Source: Ignavibacteria bacterium UBA7675 (GTDB lineage Bacteria; Bacteroidota; Ignavibacteria; Kapaibacteriales; UB7675). From it: a DNA stretch of 25,185 nt. Shown in pieces: positions 7,021-14,239 of this stretch (position 1 is its first letter; every line of letters begins with the position of its first letter). The notes below the pieces were generated by a model. It had not been told where the DNA came from and made no database searches. It saw nothing but the letters and a program-made list of their open reading frames with translations. The stretch spans positions 1 through 25,185 of the forward strand of contig DLHF01000067.1 of NCBI GenBank assembly GCA_002483085.1, read 5' to 3'. A program made the position numbers and the translations under genes.

Positions 7021-7100
7021 GAGGCGGGCGTGCAACGCGGTGCGGAGACGCACAGTAGAGCCGCTCGCAGGGCGGCTCCGCACGGAGACCGAAGCGCCAT
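7021..7100 (+). repeat. Dispersed intergenic repeat, copy R2, with an inserted GC-rich hairpin
   Basis: The core reads GAGGCGGGCGTGCAACGCGG, then TGCGGAGAC, a 28 bp spacer, and GGAGACCGAAGCGCCAT. The 30 bp upstream (TTGCGATGAAACTACGAACA) also aligns with other copies. The spacer contains GAGCCGC-tcgcagg-GCGGCTC, a hairpin related in reverse orientation to one at 10052-10080. It lies between the cyclase start and the 3' end of the DUF1579 gene. Confidence 0.8.
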
Positions 7101-7136
7101 ACATATCATTGCTGTTTTCCCACTGTTTTGTTGAAT

Positions 7137-7162
7137 GCCGGTGAGTACTACGCTACACCGGC
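7137..7162 (-). terminator. Hairpin just downstream of the DUF1579 gene
   Basis: GCCGGTG and CACCGGC pair around a 12-base loop and can be extended by two A-T pairs and a wobble. It begins 23 bp after the stop on the minus strand. There is no good T-run, so factor-independent termination is uncertain. Confidence 0.4.
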
Positions 7163-7184
7163 GTTCACTGCGAAAGCACACACT

Positions 7185-7640
7185 TTACGCCCGACTGTAC
7201 ACGGCTTCCACGGCGAGGTCTTCTCGCCCATCAGGCCAGATGTTGTACATCACCATTTTCATTGTGATGTCATCGGTGTGCAGGTCGATACGCCAGCCCC
7301 AGTCCGGGCCGGGAGGCGCCGCATACGAACCGCGCACAGAAATAATTCCGCTCTCCTGTGCCACTCCGCTGCACTCCATTGCCTTGCTGCCCATGTGCCA
7401 CGAGTCGAACCAGTGGGCACGGTGGGTGTTTTTCTCTTTGTCGAAACCAAAGAGAAGAGAGCCCGCCTGGGGTTTGCCTTCGTAGCTCCAAGTGTAATCG
7501 AGCCTGACAAGTCTGCCATCGAACTCCGGCATCACTGTTGCTGTTGACACAGATTCCGCTGGCGCATTAGTGTGCGGATCCTGAAGCGTGTTGATGCCAT
7601 TCCAAGTACCTGCACAGTCGACAAGTGCTGATAAGCTCAT
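7185..7640 (-). CDS. DUF1579 family protein
   Basis: A 151-residue soluble beta-barrel-like protein. It has the family's opening (LSALVDCAGTWNGINTL), a central LDYTWSYEGKPQAGSLLFGFDKE, a HWFDSWH block, and closes with WRIDLHTDDITMKMVMYNIWPDGREDLAVEAVYSR. AAGAGGTAGAAC before the ATG is a good ribosome binding site. DUF1579 proteins have no established enzymatic role; the calycin/lipocalin-like layout suggests binding of a small hydrophobic ligand. It is flanked by spacers on both sides and probably transcribed alone. Confidence 0.85.
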   Translation of the reverse strand: MSLSALVDCAGTWNGINTLQDPHTNAPAESVSTATVMPEFDGRLVRLDYTWSYEGKPQAGSLLFGFDKEKNTHRAHWFDSWHMGSKAMECSGVAQESGIISVRGSYAAPPGPDWGWRIDLHTDDITMKMVMYNIWPDGREDLAVEAVYSRA

Positions 7641-7798
7641 GTTCTACCTCTTACATTTTACATTGCATTGTGTAACATTACAAACTATAAGACCGGGGAG
7701 ATACCGCAGTACATTTGCTGATCGACCGCAAGATAAGTACATGCCGTATCTGCCCTAATTCCCACCTTGTAGAACCACGGTTAGAACCAGGCAGCGGC

Positions 7799-8755
7799 CT
7801 ACGGCACCAATACTATCTTTCTGCCTGTACCGCTATTTACTTCGTTGTAAGCCTCAATAGCATTGCCAAGCGGGAGCTCTCGGAAATCCACTGGAGCTGG
7901 CAGCAAGTCCGCATCGAAGAGAGAGCCGATATTATCGAGCATCCGGGCGCACTCCGCTGTACTGTACAGCAGCGAATTCACTCCCACGACAGAGCCACCA
8001 CGACGGTACAGATTGAGCACGGGCACATTCACATGGCCATCCACAGGAGCAGCAATCACGGCAATACGACCAAACGGGGCGAGCACAGAGACAGCTACCG
8101 GGAGTAAAAAGCCTGTGGTATCAAACACAACATCGGCACCACTGGGAGCAATATCGCGCATAGCGTCGGCCAGCGTTTCAGGCTCGCGCAGCACGATAGT
8201 TTGCACACCTTCAGCGGCGAGCGCATCGGCCTGCTCTTTGCGCCGCACAGCGGCAATTACCCGCGAACCTCGTATTCGCGCAAGGTTCAGAGCTGCCCGC
8301 CCCACAGCACCAATGCCAATAATCAGCACTGTTGTCTCTGCGCCTGTATGTGTGCGCTCTAGAGCATCCCACGCAGTAGTATAGGGCACTCCGCAACACG
8401 CCGCCTGCGAGAACGATAGCGACACGGGCTTTTTCGAGACTCCGGCGCGCGGCAAAGCGAGAAACTGCGCATGGCTACCATCGCGTATAAAGCCCGGCTC
8501 CTTTCCTGTGCCCCACACTTCAAGTCCAATAGCATCCTGCGGCCCTTCTACGATTACACCTGCAAAGTCGCGACCGGGCACTCTCGGCAAAGTAGTGTAG
8601 GAAAACCGACCGAACACGTTTTTTACATCACTTGGGTTGAGCCCGGCGGCTTTCACTTCTATCAGTACTTCGCCGCTGCATAACACAGGCACCGGCAGGT
8701 CTACGAACCCAAGCGAATCGAGGCTACCTGTGCGGTCAAACTGTAGCGCTTTCAT
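7799..8755 (-). CDS. Zinc-independent MDR oxidoreductase (quinone reductase-like)
   Basis: A 318-residue medium-chain dehydrogenase/reductase. The GroES-like N-terminal domain has GEVLIEVKAAGLNPSDVK (28-45) and RVPGRDFAGVIVEG (58-71). The Rossmann domain carries GIGAVG (147-152), followed by the basic pair RR after the second strand (AAVRRKEQ), favouring NADPH. Catalytic and structural zinc cysteines are absent, as in quinone oxidoreductases. The C-terminal FRELPLGNAIEAYNEVNSGTGRKIVLVP is typical of the family. Substrate is not predictable. No strong ribosome binding site is visible at the ATG. Confidence 0.9.
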   Translation of the reverse strand: MKALQFDRTGSLDSLGFVDLPVPVLCSGEVLIEVKAAGLNPSDVKNVFGRFSYTTLPRVPGRDFAGVIVEGPQDAIGLEVWGTGKEPGFIRDGSHAQFLALPRAGVSKKPVSLSFSQAACCGVPYTTAWDALERTHTGAETTVLIIGIGAVGRAALNLARIRGSRVIAAVRRKEQADALAAEGVQTIVLREPETLADAMRDIAPSGADVVFDTTGFLLPVAVSVLAPFGRIAVIAAPVDGHVNVPVLNLYRRGGSVVGVNSLLYSTAECARMLDNIGSLFDADLLPAPVDFRELPLGNAIEAYNEVNSGTGRKIVLVP

Positions 8756-8786
8756 ATATTTCAGGGGAATGATACGACCAATAATT

Positions 8787-8803
8787 CGGCAGTTTCCCTG
8801 CCG
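8787..8803 (-). terminator. Short terminator-like hairpin after the TPR-like gene
   Basis: CGGCAG-tttcc-CTGCCG (read on plus) is a 6 bp GC-rich stem, followed on the minus strand by AATTATT. It lies in the 96 bp spacer between two minus-strand genes, about 50 bp after the stop of the upstream one. Confidence 0.45.
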
Positions 8804-8851
8804 CTCTTCTTCTCCACACTTACTTCTTCTCCGCGCATGATACCACTCATA

Positions 8852-9304
8852 TTACATATCGCCTTTGCCATCGTTTTCGTGCGATTCAATGCGCTGGCGT
8901 GCCCGTGCTATACCATTGTGCAGCACATCGCCATATCGTCCTTCCGGAATATCCACACTTTTTTCGGCTGCCAATTCGTAGTAGCGCTTGGCTTCCGCCC
9001 AATCGTCGAGTATTTCAAAAGAATGTCCCAGATGCAGGTATAGCGATGGATAAAAACCCCGCAAGCGGTCGTCCACAGCAGCATTGGCGCGGTTCAGGGA
9101 TTCTCGATCCCATTTTAACCTATCCTCAGGGGTGCTCTGATGCCGGGCGAGAAAGTGGGCAGCAAGGCTGGCGTCGTAATCGTCTGTGGATAGTTCCCAT
9201 GCTCGGGTGAATAAATCGCGAGCGTCGTCGGTACGCCCTTCTAATGCAGCCTGCATACCGTCGGCACAAAGCTTCATCACCGGGTTGTTGATATCCATTT
9301 CCAT
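8852..9304 (-). CDS. TPR-like protein (family often labelled rRNA adenine methyltransferase in databases)
   Basis: A 150-residue, largely helical protein starting MEMDINNPVMKLCADGMQAALEGRTDDARDLF and containing two or three TPR-like helix pairs, e.g. PSLYLHLGHSFEILDDWAEAKRYYELAAE. No SAM-binding motif is present, so the methyltransferase label common for this family is unsupported; a protein-protein interaction role is more likely. The ATG at 9304 is preceded by GAGAGGA, which decides against the longer frame starting at 9394. No partner gene is adjacent. Confidence 0.82.
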   Translation of the reverse strand: MEMDINNPVMKLCADGMQAALEGRTDDARDLFTRAWELSTDDYDASLAAHFLARHQSTPEDRLKWDRESLNRANAAVDDRLRGFYPSLYLHLGHSFEILDDWAEAKRYYELAAEKSVDIPEGRYGDVLHNGIARARQRIESHENDGKGDM

Positions 9305-9443
9305 TGTGTTGTCCTCTCTCCCTGTTATTGCCTCTACAGCTTCTTCTTGATAGCCACAAAAATACGCCCTACAGGAAGATTCACAAGCGGACATTCGACA
9401 CGCTTATTCATTGGTGCTACGCTGTGTTTGTTTAGTAATAGCG

Positions 9444-9884
9444 CTACTGCCCGCCATTTTGCGCCTGCCCCTCGGCATGGGCTTTAAGCCCGGCAGCAAA
9501 CTTCTGGAACGTCATCGTCAGGTCTGGTATCGAGCGCCCAATCAGCGCCAGCAGTGGGCCGCTAAATTCTTCCTTTATGGAAAACTCTGTGTTCCCATCC
9601 CCCTGTGGCGTCAGCGTAAATGTGCGTGTCCCCCTGAACAAACCCAAAGGCATTCCACCTGTCCATATCATTCTTTTTCCGGGGGTAAGTTCTGTCACTT
9701 TTACAGGAAACGCGCGGTTGGGATTGAGCTTGGTATAAGCAGTTATTTTGGCACCCAATGCTATCGCCCCCTCTATTCTGTCTACGCCCGGGTCCCAAGC
9801 GGGGTAGTTAGCTACATCAGTAAGGATATTCCAGATCGTATCTGCTGAAGCGTTGATGCTGGCTGTCGCACTGTACTCTTTCAT
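9444..9884 (-). CDS. SRPBCC (START-like/polyketide cyclase) family protein
   Basis: A 146-residue protein with the standard SRPBCC opening: alternating strand residues (YSATASINASADTIWNILTDVANYPAWDPGVDRIEG), a central PGKRMIWTGGMPLGLFRGTRTFTL and a long C-terminal helix (TMTFQKFAAGLKAHAEGQ). The fold forms a hydrophobic ligand pocket; the ligand cannot be predicted. AGGATGCCAC precedes the ATG. It is followed by a 139 bp spacer and then the TPR-like gene. Confidence 0.9.
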   Translation of the reverse strand: MKEYSATASINASADTIWNILTDVANYPAWDPGVDRIEGAIALGAKITAYTKLNPNRAFPVKVTELTPGKRMIWTGGMPLGLFRGTRTFTLTPQGDGNTEFSIKEEFSGPLLALIGRSIPDLTMTFQKFAAGLKAHAEGQAQNGGQ

Positions 9885-10031
9885 GTGGCATCCTCATGTA
9901 TGCGGACAGGGTCCGTGTAAAAAATATGATAGCCTACTGCGAGTAAGTTGTACTTTTTCGGCGATCCAAGCAAATGTATCGTCTACAATCTTCGATAAAG
10001 AAATTACCTGCAAGGTGCATCCAGCCATTGA

Positions 10032-10333
10032 GTGGCACGGGTGTCGTTGCGGCGGAGCCGCCCTGGCGGGACGGCTCTACCGGGCGTCGCTGTCACCGGT
10101 CGCACTACCTGTTTCGTGGTGGCCAGCCGATACTCGCAGTATCAGGCCAGCGGGCCTTGTAGCCTCCTGCGATTGCAAGTGTTGTAGGCTCGTCCACACG
10201 CTGCCACCATAAGAACAGTGCGAAGAAAAACTCACGGTAATGATGCGCGAACGGCGGGTAGAACAGCCACGCGGCGGGCGTGCTGCGCGGTGCGAAGAAG
10301 AAGTGGCAGGACGGAGACAGAAGCGCTCTCATG
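10032..10333 (+). repeat. Dispersed intergenic repeat, copy R3 (long form, 302 bp)
   Basis: The long form opens with GTGGCACGGGTGTCG, contains a 9 bp GC-rich hairpin (10054-10078) and GTCGCTGTCACCGGTCGCAC (10086-10105), then a variable middle, then AAGAACAGTGCGAAGA and the core GCGGCGGGCGTGCTGCGCGG, ending in GGAGACAGAAGCGC. The first, 20 bp and core blocks recur in R5 (13821-14126). It occupies much of the 788 bp gene-free stretch 9885-10672, whose remainder holds the hairpin array at 10410-10634; I see no gene there. Confidence 0.8.
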
Positions 10334-10409
10334 GTTCGCCAGAATGCGTAGCAGTTGCTTGGCCCGGAACGATAGTTACCATAAAAAAAGATACAGACAA
10401 CACGCTACA

Positions 10410-10634
10410 ACAGATAGATACAAGGCTGTGCCATCTGTCATAAACGGGTTGTCTGGATCCTCGGCGTATGATCGACCAGACCGAGCAGGGCAGCCATCGT
10501 ACAGCAGATAGATACAAGGCTGTGCTATCTGCTATAGACGAGCCCTCCGGCTCTTCGGATGTGATCGATCAGCGGAACCACAGCAGTGGCAGGAATCGCC
10601 ATCATGTGCAGACAGGAGGCTGTTCTGTCTGCAC
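10410..10634. repeat. Tandem array of three hairpin units with a conserved loop
   Basis: Unit A pairs ACAGATAG (10410-10417) with CCATCTGT (10431-10438). Unit B pairs GCAGATAG (10504-10511) with CTATCTGC (10525-10532). Unit C pairs GTGCAGACAG (10606-10615) with CTGTCTGCAC (10625-10634). All three loops contain AGGCTGT. A and B are about 94 bp apart and stay similar beyond the hairpin. The array lies 40 bp from the 3' end of the propeller-protein gene, downstream of it on the minus strand. Confidence 0.7.
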
Positions 10635-10672
10635 GCAAGGACGCCCTGCTCCTCTTGTTCCGCTCTCAACAA

Positions 10673-11980
10673 TTATTTCATTTTCACAATTGTATGCGCT
10701 TGTGTGCGGCCAGCAGTTTGCAGAGAGCATATATAGATGCCTTCTGGCAGCGCGGCTGCATCAAATACCGCCAGATACTCGCCTGCTTGGTAGTAGCCAT
10801 GTGCTGGCACTGCAACTTCTTTTCCAAACAGATCGCATACACTCATCTGCATATATCCGGCTGTACCAAGCCGGTAGCGGATATGAGCCGACGCACCACA
10901 GGGATTGGGAAAGCTGCCGAGCAGTGCAATGCCTTCGGTATTCTCGGGAGACACTGTGGAAGTAGTAACAACACCACTTTTGTTATACACTGCCACGCCA
11001 CCCTGGAGCATGCCTACCCATTTATTGCCACGGCTGTCCACCGCTACAGTTGTCAGTGGTTCATCTGGCAGTCCGGCGCTGCGCTGGTCCAGCACAGTCC
11101 AGTACTCTCCATCGTGAAGCACGAGCCCTTGTGCTGTTGCCATCCATCGACAGCACGAGCTTTCCTGAACAATGGCCTGCACAGCGCTACCCGGGAACTC
11201 TGAGTCGAAGCGCCGAAACACCGTCCACTCGCCATTGTCAATTTTTACAACTGCGCCGCCGGCAGTACCTTTCACTCCCATCCACACCACATTGTGTTCG
11301 TCCACGGTGAGCGCAACAGGAAAGCTCGAGTTCAGCTCGTACAGCTCTAATCGATAGCGCTTCCATGTAGAGCCATCGAAGCGCAGCAGTCGTCCATTAA
11401 ACTGGAATGAGTCGAAGGTTCCGATCCACGCCGTACCGGAGCTATCTACCACAACCGAAAGTACAAGATCATCCAGAATAAGCGAATTGCCCGCGTTGTA
11501 CACCGCCCAGTTGGAGCCGTCGACAACGGCCAATCCTTTTGCAGTAGCAATCCAAACACGCCCCTGTGCATCGGCGTGAATCGCCGCTATATTGTTGCTC
11601 GGCAGAGGGGAGTTGTCGGTAGAGTACGTCGTCCACGTATTGCCATCAAATGAGCTCACCCCCTTCATCGTACCAACCCACACATTGCCCTGCTTGTCGG
11701 GCTGGACACACTGCACATACGAGTCGGGCAATCCCGAATTTGAGGGATCATACGTCGTCCAACCTTTTCCATCGAACCGCGATAGCCCTTTGGCAGTAGC
11801 TATCCACACAGCATCCTGATTGCCTACTGCAATCGACTGTATCTGGTTATCGGGCAATCCGGAATTTTGCGTGTTGAACACTCTCCATTCCAATGTCTTG
11901 GCACACACCTCATTCTCTGCCAGAACAGCACTTCCGAACAGGAGCAACAGCGCGAGAACAGTCCGCCGAAGAAGCGTCAT
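10673..11980 (-). CDS. Secreted two-component-regulator-type beta-propeller protein with T9SS C-terminal sorting domain
   Basis: A 435-residue extracellular protein. The start at 11980 (MTLLRRTVLALLLLFGSAVLA) gives a proper signal peptide and is preceded by AGAGGTAG; the open frame to 12025 adds only unlikely residues. About seven propeller blades of roughly 43 residues follow, repeating VWIATAKGLSRFDGKGWTTY and SGLPDxxIQSI-type motifs (Reg_prop family). The last 80 residues form a Por/T9SS type A sorting domain: GSFPNPCGASAHIRYRLG, MSVCDLFGKEV and LPEGIYICSLQTAG ending in KMK. It should leave by Sec and then type IX secretion. No kinase domain is attached, so it is a free propeller, probably an adhesion or binding protein (inference). 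Confidence 0.9.
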   Translation of the reverse strand: MTLLRRTVLALLLLFGSAVLAENEVCAKTLEWRVFNTQNSGLPDNQIQSIAVGNQDAVWIATAKGLSRFDGKGWTTYDPSNSGLPDSYVQCVQPDKQGNVWVGTMKGVSSFDGNTWTTYSTDNSPLPSNNIAAIHADAQGRVWIATAKGLAVVDGSNWAVYNAGNSLILDDLVLSVVVDSSGTAWIGTFDSFQFNGRLLRFDGSTWKRYRLELYELNSSFPVALTVDEHNVVWMGVKGTAGGAVVKIDNGEWTVFRRFDSEFPGSAVQAIVQESSCCRWMATAQGLVLHDGEYWTVLDQRSAGLPDEPLTTVAVDSRGNKWVGMLQGGVAVYNKSGVVTTSTVSPENTEGIALLGSFPNPCGASAHIRYRLGTAGYMQMSVCDLFGKEVAVPAHGYYQAGEYLAVFDAAALPEGIYICSLQTAGRTQAHTIVKMK

Positions 11981-12166
11981 GGTACTACCTACCTCTATAG
12001 CATCCACTAATCCGAACAACCACATCTATGACAACGCGCAATGGCACTTTTGCCGGTTGCGCCCACATCCATGACAATTATGAAAGCAGAAACCTGACAC
12101 CGTGTTATAATTATTTTTAATATTTTTTTGCCCCGGTGCTCGGGCGGTCTTGCAGGCTTTATACAG

Positions 12167-12203
12167 CAATGCGGATGCACATTGGTCGTGTGCATCCGCA
12201 TTG
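12167..12203 (-). terminator. Perfect 14 bp inverted repeat downstream of the 12224-12637 gene
   Basis: CAATGCGGATGCAC and GTGCATCCGCATTG pair perfectly around a 9-base loop, 20 bp after the stop on the minus strand. There is no T-run, so it may stabilise mRNA or act with a factor rather than be a classical terminator. Stem and loop size match the hairpin at 18221-18257. Confidence 0.5.
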
Positions 12204-12223
12204 ATTCTATCTGGGCAAGGACA

Positions 12224-12637
12224 TCAGTAATCGCAGGCTACAACTGTAAGCCGCTGCGAAAAGAAGAAATACGACGTTTCTGTCCAGCCATACACAATGC
12301 ACAATAGCTGGCTGCCACTTGGCTCGCTGTACTGATTAGTACCGACAGATATTGCGACGCTATCGCCCGAAAACCCGCTGCTGTATTGCGCGGCGTACAG
12401 CGTCGTACCATCCGGCGAATAAGCGAGCATACCAGCCCCGGTAATAGGATTGGTGGGGCTATTTGCCGCCACAGTGCAATACTGGCTAAGCTGGTTTGTA
12501 TCAGAGCTGTAGCATGCGCCCCAATCCTGAATAGTAACATCGGCGTTGTTGGCATTGCCTTCAGTCTGCTGAAGTTCCGCCAAATTCATCTGGCCTGCGC
12601 GAGTGAGCTTTGCAACATTTCCTTCATTCAACGGCAT
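12224..12637 (-). CDS. Hypothetical protein, 137 residues
   Basis: I do not recognise a family. TTCAGGAGATAATC before the ATG is an excellent ribosome binding site, so translation is likely. The N-terminal 30 residues (MPLNEGNVAKLTRAGQMNLAELQQTEGN) are helical; the rest is rich in Ser, Thr, Asn, Tyr and Gly (QDWGACYSSDTNQLSQYC, AYSPDGTTLYAAQYSSGFSGDSVAISVG) and looks beta-rich. Five cysteines are present but no signal peptide. It is monocistronic, with a hairpin after it and a 750 bp gene-free region before it. Its size and style resemble the unknown proteins at 13391-13618 and 19333-19653, without detectable identity. Confidence 0.72.
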   Translation of the reverse strand: MPLNEGNVAKLTRAGQMNLAELQQTEGNANNADVTIQDWGACYSSDTNQLSQYCTVAANSPTNPITGAGMLAYSPDGTTLYAAQYSSGFSGDSVAISVGTNQYSEPSGSQLLCIVYGWTETSYFFFSQRLTVVACDY

Positions 12638-12866
12638 GATTATCTCCTGAAATACGGTAGTGTAAAACCCCCTTGCTCTCCCTTTCTACTTATTCTTTGC
12701 AGGCAAAGCTCCCACTCTCTTTGCCACCTGTTTGCCTGTATTGGCAATCACGACTCAACAGGCTTAGACCTACCATTGGAATGATCTGTATTGGCATAAT
12801 GCAAAAATGGGTGTAAGGCATAAGGATGGAGCCAAACACACAAAATCGGTGGTGAGCAAAAGCGCT

Positions 12867-12923
12867 CGGCGGGGAAGTACGAACTTGTGGACGTGGCTCC
12901 ACAATCGCACCGTCACCCCGCCG
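12867..12923. repeat. Two-tier GC-rich palindrome, possibly a degenerate relative of the dispersed repeat's 5' module
   Basis: Outer arms CGGCGGGG (12867-12874) and CCCCGCCG (12916-12923) enclose an inner hairpin TTGTGGA-cgtggc-TCCACAA (12885-12904). The stretch ACGTGGCTC followed by TCGCACCGTCACC resembles CGTGGCTC and TCGCTGTCACC in repeat copy R5, but lacks the family core. Confidence 0.5.
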
Positions 12924-13157
12924 GGAACGCTTTGTTATTCTGTGCTATACTGCATGCCCTGCTGCTGCAACCGAAAAGACTTCGATGCGGATATGTTCCG
13001 CTGTGCAGCATGTATGCCCGGCACTTGGCCGATACCAGCCTGAAATACTTCTCATGTACCTTTCGGCAAAGATGTATGCCGTGTAGTCACAAACCGGAGT
13101 TTGGCCACCTTTGGGAAGGCTGGCAGACAGGAATTCAACTTACTTCTTAGTTCAGAA

Positions 13158-13200
13158 GAAAAAAAGGTCAGTTACACCGCGAATCTTTCCGGCGTATAGC
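13158..13200 (+). repeat. Short imperfect repeat, related to 13747-13788
   Basis: GAAAAAAAGG then CAGTTACACC and AATCTTTC...ATAGC align with 13747-13788 over about 43 bp with scattered differences. The two copies bracket the small gene at 13391-13618 in the same orientation. Confidence 0.5.
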
Positions 13201-13390
13201 TAGTCGAGTGGGTGAATACATCGAAAAATTGTTCACAGGAGGGGGTACTACAGAGCGGTAGAGCACATCTATCAGCAAGGTGCAGGAAGTTAACAAGCAG
13301 CAGCAGACAACCTACCCGCACCCTGATAATAGAAAAACAGTCGATGCGCAGAATCTCTATCGACAATACGACATGTATTGGCAAAACATT

Positions 13391-13618
13391 CTACAGTTCG
13401 GCTTCGCCGGGCGGCTCTTCTTTTGTGTGAAGAGCTATATTCCCCGGTACCCAGTAAATGGGCTTTTCGTTGCGCAGCATGTCGCTGATAAATACTGCTT
13501 TTTCCACAGCTAAGTCATTGACAAGCTGCCACCCACTTGCGTTGGTCTTTATCCAGATTCGCACTGTCTGGGTAGCTGGCTGGTAATTCAGCCAGTAGTC
13601 GGTTACGAGTTCAGACAT
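13391..13618 (-). CDS. Small conserved-type hypothetical protein, 75 residues
   Basis: Start at 13618 (MSELVTDYWLNYQPATQTVRIWIKTNASG) is fixed by AAGGAGGTGTGTACA just upstream. The frame is open to 13690 but the extension is not protein-like. The second half, AVEKAVFISDMLRNEKPIYWVPGNIALHTKEEPPGE, follows a pattern I recall from small uncharacterised proteins (LLRNEKPhxY then EPhGE). No catalytic site or signal peptide is visible. Function unknown. It stands alone between long gene-free spacers. Confidence 0.78.
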   Translation of the reverse strand: MSELVTDYWLNYQPATQTVRIWIKTNASGWQLVNDLAVEKAVFISDMLRNEKPIYWVPGNIALHTKEEPPGEAEL

Positions 13619-13746
13619 TGTACACACCTCCTTTCCTATTTGTATGTGCAGAATATGCTCTGCATAGCAGCCTTTGCACCGAGTTTCCAACCAAGGTTCC
13701 CCGTGCTATTGTCGGCAACAGTGCCAATGTACAGATGCCTCGCCGG

Positions 13747-13788
13747 GAAAAAAAGGATAGTTGCAGCCTCAATCTTTCTGCGAATAGC
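13747..13788 (+). repeat. Short imperfect repeat, related to 13158-13200
   Basis: GAAAAAAAGG, TAGTTGCAGCC and AATCTTTC...ATAGC align with the copy at 13158-13200. It lies 32 bp before the long repeat R5. Confidence 0.5.
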
Positions 13789-13820
13789 GGGATTTCGTCA
13801 TCACAATATTGTAGGAATGT

Positions 13821-14126
13821 GTGGCACGGGCGTGGCTCGGCGCCCGGTTGGTCGCTGTCACCGGTCGCACGAACCGGCTCATGATTAGCCGAAGGACAGC
13901 CGCCGAGAACTCCTGCACAGCGCTCTTTAATACAACAACCGGAATATCTCGGGTCACCCGTGTGGTCGGCACTATGTGCGGCTGCAACTGCGGTGGAGGC
14001 CGACGTCTTCGCATCTGTTACCGTAAGAACGGTGCGCGGACGAGCTTACGATAACTTCCAGCGACGCGGCGGTCATGCAGCGCGGTGCGGAGAGGGAACG
14101 GGAGTACAAAGGCCGAAGCGCATCAT
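13821..14126 (+). repeat. Dispersed intergenic repeat, copy R5 (long form, 306 bp)
   Basis: Starts GTGGCACGGGCGTGG, shares GTCGCTGTCACCGGTCGCAC (13851-13870) exactly with R3, then after a copy-specific middle has TAAGAACGGTGCG...GACGAGCTTACG, the core GCGGCGGTCATGCAGCGCGG with TGCGGAGA, and GGCCGAAGCGC at the right end. Relative to R3 about 20 bp is missing just before the core. It fills half of the 621 bp gene-free stretch 13619-14239; nothing coding is seen there. Confidence 0.8.
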
Positions 14127-14167
14127 CCACAGCGCGGGATACACACCCCTGCTTTGCTCTTTGCACA

Positions 14168-14213
14168 AAAGGCAGAAGAGCACTCTCCGCGCGGAGAATT
14201 TCCTTCTGCCTTT
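14168..14213 (-). terminator. Terminator of the NmrA-like gene
   Basis: Read on the minus strand, AAAGGCAGAAG pairs with CTTCTGCCTTT (11 bp perfect), followed by a short T-run (TTTT). Inside lies the palindrome CTCCGCGCGGAG (14185-14196). It starts 27 bp after the stop. Confidence 0.7.
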
Positions 14214-14239
14214 GTATCAGTACATCGTGTTGGCGGCTG

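Larger units (their letters stand above)
12638..13390. other. Gene-free stretch of 753 bp
   Basis: No frame here looks like a protein. It contains an 8 bp inverted repeat CAGGCAAA/TTTGCCTG (12700-12738), the two-tier palindrome at 12867-12923 and a 43 bp imperfect repeat at 13158-13200. The AGGAGGGGGT at 13239-13248 resembles a ribosome binding site but no convincing frame follows. Confidence 0.5.

Noticed and set aside
8852..9304. rRNA adenine methyltransferase, a label common for this protein family
   Set aside because: No SAM-binding motif; the sequence is TPR-like helices only.
9385..9443. Short open tail between the SRPBCC and TPR-like genes as an orphan C-terminus
   Set aside because: Only about 14 codons, low-information sequence; cannot be distinguished from chance.
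10410..10634. CRISPR array
   Set aside because: Only three units with unequal spacing, the repeats are not identical, and no cas genes are present.
12638..13390. Possible transposase or other gene remnant on the plus strand
   Set aside because: The 78-87 residue frames have no family-like segments and no support from starts or ribosome binding sites.
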